A stretch of DNA of 12,398 nt from Goniomonas avonlea (Eukaryota; Cryptophyceae; Goniomonadida; Goniomonadaceae): the NCBI GenBank assembly GCA_003573635.1, contig QUTJ01031515.1, positions 1 through 12,398 on the forward strand, in the 5' to 3' direction. The notes beneath the pieces were generated by a model that saw nothing but the letters and a program-made list of their open reading frames with translations, searched no databases and had not been told where the DNA came from. Shown piece after piece: positions 7,393 to 12,398 of this stretch (positions within the stretch are counted from its first letter, which is position 1; each line of letters starts with the position of its first letter). The position numbers and the translations under genes were made by a program.

Positions 7393-10300
7393 ATGTTGGG
7401 GTCGTTGACTGCGGCGGACGTCCGCTCAGGATGTGAGCGGTGCGGCAGTCGACGGCATGCAATAGATGTCTGTGAACCACAGCCATCGGTTGCGTCGCCC
7501 ACCATAAAGGATGCTGAGATTGGTGGCGCGTCTGCAGACTCGATTGTCGAGTCTGTCGCACCAATCGACCCCGGCGCAGCAAGTGCGGCTGTCTCGCGCT
7601 CAGAGGAAGTCCTCAGTGCGTATGGTGTGGATTGTAGTCCATGTGATTCCTCACTCACACGTATGCTCAGCCATCTCGGCGTTCCAAGCCGCGCTGCCAC
7701 CGCGGGAGGCGGTCGAGGACACGGAGCTTCACGTTGAACGCGCGTTACTCAATGAGGAGTTGCAATGCCCAGTGGTAATTTTCCCCTTTGTATAACGTTG
7801 TTCTCTTTGATGACGTTCTGTTTCCACAGTGCCTGGAGATTCTTGACAACACGATGACTGTGATGGAGTGTCTCCATCGCTTTTGTTCCACGTGCATTCA
7901 TCGATCGTTGCTCACTGGGTAATATCAGCTATTTGTGTTCCTTGCACTATTTCCTCACGTGACTGCAGCAAAAAAGAGTGTCCCAAGTGTCGCGTTAGTG
8001 TTCCAACTCGTCGGTCCTTGCGCCTCGATCCAGAGTTTGACGCCATTGTCCGAAAAATTTACCCTGATATAGTGAGAGCTGCACTCCTGTGGCGCCGCCT
8101 GACTTCCTCTTTCAGACAACATTGCAGCATGAGGAAGCTGCCGTGATCGCATCGGTTCTCGAAAGTAGATCTGTCAAAGCCACCGTAGAGGTGCGGTGCC
8201 AACGACACGATGTGCATCAATTTCTACCTCGGTTGTGTCTCTCTGCAGAAACTGGATCGTCTGTGCATGTTACGAGTTCAATTCTCGTGTCCACCAGCCA
8301 GTTGGAATCGGAGAGAGCTGTGAAAAATGTTTTCCAGGACATCAAGGAAGGCATGCGGAGGCAAGACGGAAAGCGGAAGAAACGAGATATGTCAAACCAT
8401 GCGGTTGACACCCCTGAACCTGACGAAGACGATCTTCCCTTGGTCCCGCCGCCAGAGCCCAAGGTGGTGTCTGCCCGGCATTTTTTTTGGCAGCACCTCA
8501 TTTCAGCGAACAGGCCGAAGCAACGCCCAAGCCAGTGCCAAAGCGCAAAGGAAGGGGGAGGGAGATTGTCGTGGACGATAGTCCCAGCCCCGCGCCCTCT
8601 ACCCCTGTCTCCCCGCCGATCAAGAAAGGGCGCGGCAAAAAGGGCGCCAAGAAAGCCCCAGAGCCTAAATCGGTGCGCCCATGCATCCCAGATTTGACTT
8701 TCTCACTCGATCAGGAGCCAACATCGCCGGCTGCCCCGGAGGTTCCACCGCCATTCACACAACTCAAAGTCAACGAATACGTTGGTGTTCCCCCTCCGAA
8801 ATCGGAGCCACCTCCCCCCTGCCAGTGCTTTTATATCGAAGGTGTACCTGCCTGCGGCGAAACTTGCAACAACAGGCTCTGCCGGATGGAATGCAACAGA
8901 GAGATTTGTCCGTGTGGGTCTAAATGTACCAATGCTTGTCTTCAACATGGCTTGCCTTCCAAGTGTGGCGTCATGAAGGTGCGTGCTCGTGTGCACTCTG
9001 CCCTGTGTCTGACACCCTGCAAGACGCCGAAGGGCTGGGCTCTCAAGGCCCTGGGCCCAATCCGACCCCATGCCCTTGTATGCGAGATTGTCGGGCAAAT
9101 TATTACGAGAACGACCCTCGCCGAGCGCGCTACTGCTTGCGCGGCCGCTGACTCCACGTGCGTTGTTACCTGCCCACCGCTACCGTGAAGCGTCATGAGC
9201 GAGCTTTGCTTGGCTTGCAGTCTCAGCACCCTTCTCGCCAAACTTATTGTTGATGTTGCCCCCACAGTATTTCGACCCCATGTTTGAGATCACAATCCAG
9301 AAAGACAACAAGAGAGGGCTAATGTTCCTCATCAGTGACGCTATTCGTGTGCCTCATCAATGCTGCGTCTGACACCGGCCCGCAGCCACGGCCTGCACCA
9401 TTTGCTCACCTTCGGAGATTGTTACCTGGACTGCGGGGAGAGAGGCAGTCTTGGTCGCTTCCTCAACCACAGCTGCATCCCAAATTGTACGTCTCGTGGC
9501 AGTGCACTTTTTTTCCGACAGGCAATCTCCGTCTTGACTCGCTTGCACTTGATTCTCAGCCCTGCCTCACGCCTTGTGCAACAGGTGACGTGCAGTGCTG
9601 GACGGTGGATGGCGCCACCCGCATTGCAGTGTGAGTCTCTGTCTGTGTCAGTGTCTCGACCGTTGCGACCTACCAGAGAACCTGACGAGCGTTCCCGTTT
9701 CTCACCCAGTCCGACCGCATCGCATCTTCACAACTTCCCGATCGCCACTGTCACGCCACATCTAACTCAGCTCTCAGATATGCCGGAGACAAGCCAATCG
9801 AAGAGGAGCAAGAGCTAACTGTCGATTACCGAAGTTTCCATGTTGGGCTCCCAAAACTGAAGTGTTTGTGCGGTAACCGGCGGTGAGCCTTCCTGCCGCG
9901 CACCTATGCTCGCGTGACGGTGCCCGTGCGACACCCTCCCTGTCCCCCTTGCTGGCTTCACACGCACCTTCACGCGCGTCTCTTGAGTGATAGAAGTTTT
10001 GTGGCAAACAAAGAACTTAGGTACACCAGGGTTCTACTCGCCTGCAATCGGCTGATCTTCTAATATTTCTTGCATTTGGCCAGCTGCACTTGCTTGCGAG
10101 TGACTCACCCAAGCATTGCCAGGTGTAAAAAGTTTGTCCCGTTTTCTCTCAACGTGTTTGACCTGCCCGCGGACAAACCGCCCGCTTCTCCCAAACCAGC
10201 CGCCGAGTCTCCAAAACCGACCCCGACCAAGGATTCTGCTCCAGGTTCACCCGCCAAGACCTCCCCCGCCAAGACCTCCCCTGCCAAGCCGTCCCCTGCC

Positions 10301-12398
10301 AAGTCCCCCGCCACCTCCTCGCCACCGAAAGCGTCCGCTAAATCCTCGCCTGAGAAAGGCGAGGCGGACGATGACAGAGAGGGCAGCATGGATGTCGACG
10401 AGGCCCGGCCTGTCTCCAGGGAGGACGGCACCTCGGACCAGCACAGCAAAGACAACAACAGTGACAAGGACGACTCGAGACGGAGTCACGACCGCCGTCG
10501 CCACGATCGCCGTCGATCACGATCACGATCACGATCACCTCGTGAGCATCCACGGTCACCGCGCAGAGGCAGACCGGGCGACCGACACGATGACCGGAGC
10601 AGTCGGCGGCACGGCGACCACCGGCGACGCCACAGTCGCTCTCGGTCGCGCTCCGCGTCGCGGTCCGTCTCCCGCTCGCCGTCGCGCGCTCACGAGCACC
10701 AGCGATCTGGACGCGGTGATCGTGATCGGTCTTCCAAACGAGACCGTAGTCTCGACAGAGAGCGGCGGTCATCTCGCAAGTACCGCCGGTCACGGTCAAC
10801 CTCCCGATCCCGATCACGGTCAAGAGAAAAGCGATCGTCGCCACGCGAGTACGATGGGCAAGGTCACGAGCCAGGCAAGCGACCGCGTCGTCGTGGAAGC
10901 TGGGATCTGCCTCCAGAACCGGTGGTGCCGCTCGCATCAGGTAAGCTTCCGGTTGCTTTTTCTATTTTTGACTGCTCTGACTTTTTTTGAGCCTAACCAG
11001 ACGTCGCAGAATCCCTTGGCCCTCTGCATGAGTCGCTTCTGCTTTCACAGCAGCCGCAGCAGCAGCAAATGCAGCTGAGTCAGCAAATGGCCCCGAGCCA
11101 GCAAATGCCCCCGCCACAGAGAAACCTGGAGGCTGGCAAGATGTATGCCAAGGATGGACGAGCGCAGTCCGTCGGTGCGAAAACGATGCCGCCTTCAACC
11201 AGTGACCGCAGCGATCCCAGACCGCGCGTTGTCCATTCACAGTGCTCTCTGTCACCCGCGTTGCACCATCAAACTTCAACATCCATCTCCGTTATTTAAC
11301 CGCACCCAACGCGCGCCCCTCTCACACTCGCACCTGCACACTGGCACGTTGCTCACCCGCGTTGCTCAGGGGAAATTTTGGCGGAGTGGGGCATGCTCGA
11401 TCACAGCAAGGTGTGACTTGTTTTCGCTGCCCTTTTGTGTTGTGTTGGACTCGGTCGATGCTGGCCCTCAATAGAAACATCCATGACACTTGCCGGAGAG
11501 AGGAGTGGCACCTAGCTGTGTTGTGTGCGCGGCTGACTCAGGGGTGCAGCTCGACATGTTGGTGGCCGAAGAGCAGCGCTCGGGCAAACCAATATTGGAC
11601 CAACTTCGTGGAGAGATTCCACGTGATCTCTTGGACCGGGCCGTGCGCCGCCATCAGGAAGCCAAGGAAGCCAGTCTCAGAGCTCAGCAATTCCAGCCGC
11701 AGCAGGGAGCATCACAACAGCCAGAGCAGCAGCGGCAACACTCGCAGTACGCACCACAGCAGCAAGCACCACAGCAGCAGCAGGCAATGCAGACGCAACA
11801 GCCCCCGCCGCCCCAGCAGACCCCGCCAATGCAGCAGTCTTCGCAGCAAAATCAGCTCCCAACACCACCCATACCGCCGCAGCAACAGTATCAAACCTTC
11901 CAGGCACCTCAAGCGCCACCGTCAACATGGAACTATCCGATGTGGCAAGGAGCACCGGCGGGTCAGCAAACGCAGCAGCAGCAGCAGTGGTTTGCCCCAG
12001 GGTACCCCACTGGTGGCTGGCAGCAGCAGCAGCAGCAGCCATGGACAGGTCCACCACCGCCTTCACAGGTACCAAGCGTGCCAACAACGCTGTTTGCCAT
12101 GCCGAATGCCTCAGTGCGCTCCACTTGCCGCCCTGTGCAGGCGTCGCTTGCACTTTTCGACACTTGCTCACTCTCCTGGCACTTGGCGGACGAACACGCC
12201 GGCCACTGCGCTCACTCGCCACCGTCCCCACCTCACACTCGGCAACTCGATACTAACCTGTCACTCAGTGGTCTGGTCCCTCCCCAGCCGCGCCACCCCT
12301 CCCCCCACCGTACCCCCCATCCATACCACTGCCACCCTCGTCGCCGCCACCACCACCGGACTCCCCTGATGGAATGGTCACCTCCCCCTTGACTCCGC
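7393..12398 (+). CDS. RING1-type RING / ASH1-type AWS-SET / RS-domain fusion protein, 3' partial
   Basis: Modelled exons are 7393-7615, 7671-7774, 7830-7918, 7969-8071, 8116-8468, 8507-8978, 9024-9157, 9386-9486, 9585-9630, 9778-9882, 10123-10940, 11001-11142, 11370-11410, 11542-12068 and 12269 to beyond the window. That gives more than 1,129 aa with phase agreement at every junction. Domains in order: RING1 arm and RING (about 85-173), basic linker, AWS (396-448), SET (449-565), post-SET (571-578), SPAK repeats (from 619), RS domain (about 695-820), basic-Trp motif (Trp 837), Gln- then Pro-rich tail. Two exons vital to the fusion (8507-8978 and 10123-10940) have no ATG ahead of their domain-coding sequence, so they must be spliced from upstream. 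Predicted role: a nuclear chromatin regulator. The start at 7393 is only the first in-frame ATG after a stop at 7234-7236. Exon 11370-11410 and its flanking junctions are tentative. Confidence 0.72.
7671..8071 (+). other. Polycomb RING1/RNF2-type RING finger with flanking arms
   Basis: Three exons encode the RING1 signature. An N-terminal arm (PREAVEDTELHVERALLNEEL) parallels the PQEAI...SLHSEL arm of RING1/RNF2. The C3HC4 RING follows, from CPVCLEIL through NTMTVMECLHRFCSTC to KKECPKC at residues 107-146. Then comes TRRSLRLDPEFDAIVRKIYPD, parallel to [20 protein letters not shown]. The second Arg of TRRS corresponds to the arginine by which RNF2 contacts the nucleosome acidic patch. In the family this RING, paired with a PCGF partner, ubiquitylates H2A within PRC1. 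The similarity is far closer to RING1 than to generic RINGs. The two internal introns (55 and 50 nt) are well supported by the resulting motif. Confidence 0.93.
8116..8819 (+). other. Linker between RING and AWS-SET
   Basis: This region encodes about 220 aa without a recognised fold. It has an acidic/helical part (SERAVKNVFQDIKEGMRRQ), a basic run (GKRKKRD), and a Pro/Lys-rich part with a KKGRGKKGAKKAP-like nuclear-localisation or DNA-contact stretch. The position after IYPD where RING1 carries the SIEEGL segment is roughly matched by QDIKEGM. The 38-nt intron at 8469-8506 is the shortest in the window; its donor (GTCTGC) is the only one there that gives the phase needed to enter the SET frame. 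Confidence 0.65.
8820..10150 (+). other. ASH1-type AWS, SET and post-SET methyltransferase module
   Basis: AWS: CQCF...CGETCNNRLCRMECN...CPCGSKCTN...Q...KC, the Cys spacing of ASH1/NSD/Set2 AWS domains and closest to ASH1. SET: KGWALKALGPI, CEIVGQII, the catalytic-fold signature RFLNHSCIPN at residues 517-526 continuing CDVQCWTVDGATRIAVY, and QELTVDYRSF. Post-SET: KCLCGNRRCKKFV, a C-x-C-x4-C zinc site completed across a 240-nt intron. AWS-SET enzymes methylate H3K36. Deviations are GWAL for the usual GWGL at the SAM pocket and an Ile where EYVGE normally has Tyr, so activity is not assured. Exons were chosen by homology; an alternative path between 9157 and 9418 is less good. Confidence 0.88.
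9268..9334 (+). other. Coding-like stretch inside the SET-domain intron; possible poison exon
   Basis: A 67-nt stretch bounded by a good acceptor (cccacag) and a GT donor is open in one frame (begins YFDPMFEITIQKDNK). In that frame it cannot join both preferred neighbouring exons. Entered from the preferred donor at 9158 it reads a TAA within 20 codons, so inclusion would truncate the protein before the catalytic NHSC. It may be an alternative exon, or chance. Confidence 0.3.
10247..10312 (+). repeat. SPAK repeat-coding sequence
   Basis: Tandem units encode SPAKTSPAKTSPAKPSPAKS. (S/T)PxK is the consensus for cyclin-dependent kinase sites and resembles the SPKK DNA minor-groove-binding repeats of histone H1 tails. 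It lies directly C-terminal to the post-SET region in the same exon and frame. Confidence 0.85.
10476..10855 (+). other. RS (Arg-Ser) domain of the fusion protein
   Basis: Dense RS/RD/SR dipeptides, starting near SRRSHDRRRHDRRRSRSRS and ending near SRSRSREKRSSPREY, with few other residues. RS domains are targets of SRPK/CLK kinases and mediate nuclear-speckle localisation and contacts among splicing factors. The (CGATCA)4 tandem at 10514-10537 encodes part of it. The other two forward frames are also open here, which is expected of such low-complexity DNA. Confidence 0.9.
10514..10537 (+). repeat. (CGATCA)4 tandem hexamer
   Basis: Four perfect CGATCA units inside the RS-domain exon. In frame the hexamer encodes alternating Arg and Ser. 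It is likely the product of local repeat expansion building the RS domain. Confidence 0.9.
10883..10915 (+). other. UHM-ligand-like motif (basic run, Ser-Trp-Asp)
   Basis: Immediately after the RS domain the protein reads KRPRRRGSWDLPPEP, with Trp at about residue 837. UHM ligand motifs of SF1, SF3b1 and U2AF65 share a basic cluster followed by Trp and often Asp/Asn; the U2AF65 motif also continues into a Pro-rich segment. This matches in form, but binding is an inference. Confidence 0.5.
11001..12068 (+). other. Gln-rich C-terminal region with a short charged helix
   Basis: Exons in this span encode a Gln/Met/Pro-rich stretch (SQQPQQQQMQLSQQMAP), then a helical segment (MLVAEEQRSGKPILDQLRGE followed by IPRDLLDRAVRRHQEAKEAS), then a long Gln/Pro tract including TQQQQQWFAPGYPTGGW. 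CAG repeats keep other frames open, but the Gln frame carries the non-repetitive helix and joins neighbouring exons in phase. Gln/Pro-rich tails of chromatin proteins often mediate weak multivalent contacts. No WW or SRI domain is visible before the window ends. Confidence 0.65.
12251..12268 (+). other. Canonical TACTAAC branch site and acceptor
   Basis: TACTAAC at 12251-12257 followed by ctgtcactcag marks the acceptor of the last intron in the window (12069-12268). The intron is phase 0. The next exon encodes WSGPSPAAPPLPPPYPP and a further Pro-rich run, continuing the composition before the intron. The gene runs off the right edge. Confidence 0.75.

Noticed and set aside
8487-9188. Independent SET-domain gene beginning at 8487
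   Set aside because: The apparent start there is TTG. The first ATG in the frame lies inside the AWS domain, so translation must enter from an upstream exon.
10070-10990. Separate U2AF65-like gene starting in this region
   Set aside because: The RS domain plus SWDLPP recalls the U2AF65 N-terminus, but no RRMs follow, there is no ATG ahead of the SPAK repeats in this frame, and the exon completes the post-SET zinc site.
10116-11078. Alternative 320-codon plus-strand frame across the RS exon
   Set aside because: Low-complexity DNA keeps several frames open. This one reads Pro/Arg/Thr without domain content and does not link to the post-SET exon in phase.
11143-11299. Exon 11001-11142 read through to a stop at 11299 as the gene's end
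   Set aside because: Possible as an alternative end, but the downstream Gln-rich exon at 11542 continues the same composition, and a phase-consistent splice path (via 11370-11410) exists. Not excluded without transcripts.
11242-12369. Long open plus-strand frame of 375 codons (Ser/His-rich)
   Set aside because: It is the shifted reading of CAG-rich DNA. Its first half crosses probable introns and has no motif, whereas the Gln frame contains a non-repetitive charged helix and joins neighbouring exons in phase.

Overview
The window is a compact, intron-rich eukaryotic locus with no prokaryotic features. Genes are split by short introns, mostly 38 to 150 nt, with GT or GC at the 5' end and AG at the 3' end. 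Branch-site-like ctgac, ctcac or ctaac sequences often lie just upstream of the acceptor. Intergenic gaps are small and coding DNA is GC-rich. The gene set (COP9 signalosome subunit, U1A/U2B'' snRNP protein, Polycomb-type RING, ASH1-type SET, archaemetzincin) fits a unicellular relative of animals such as a choanoflagellate. That placement is an inference from gene content and intron style, not a proven assignment.

Layout: (1) 1-69, a possible C-terminal tail of a plus-strand gene entering from the left, then about 500 nt of non-coding DNA with two long GA microsatellites. (2) 575-2708, minus strand, three exons: an array of about eight IQ (calmodulin-binding) motifs fused to an archaemetzincin metalloprotease. 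(3) 2896-3697, plus strand, four exons: a U1A/U2B''/SNF two-RRM spliceosomal protein. (4) 3908-5531, minus strand, two exons: a secreted protein with eleven CC pairs followed by a probable beta-propeller-like ectodomain. (5) 5619-6940, plus strand, eight exons: CSN6. (6) 7393 to beyond 12398, plus strand, at least 15 exons: one very long gene.

The long gene is the most striking item. In my model every splice junction is phase-consistent. It joins a Polycomb RING1/RNF2-type RING finger, including the family's N-terminal arm and the stretch after the RING, to an AWS-SET-post-SET module of ASH1 type. It continues into SPAK repeats, an RS domain, a UHM-ligand-like basic-Trp motif and a Gln/Pro-rich tail that leaves the window. 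If expressed as modelled, one polypeptide would carry a Polycomb-type H2A ubiquitin ligase, a Trithorax-group-type H3K36 methyltransferase and a splicing-factor tethering region. Splice sites were placed by eye from homology and phase. The N-terminus and the 11143-11541 region are the least certain parts.

Genes are arranged as divergent pairs (IQ-protease / snRNP protein; secreted protein / CSN6) and convergent pairs (snRNP protein / secreted protein), with start-to-start gaps of 187 and 87 bp. The window gives no evidence that neighbouring genes share a pathway.
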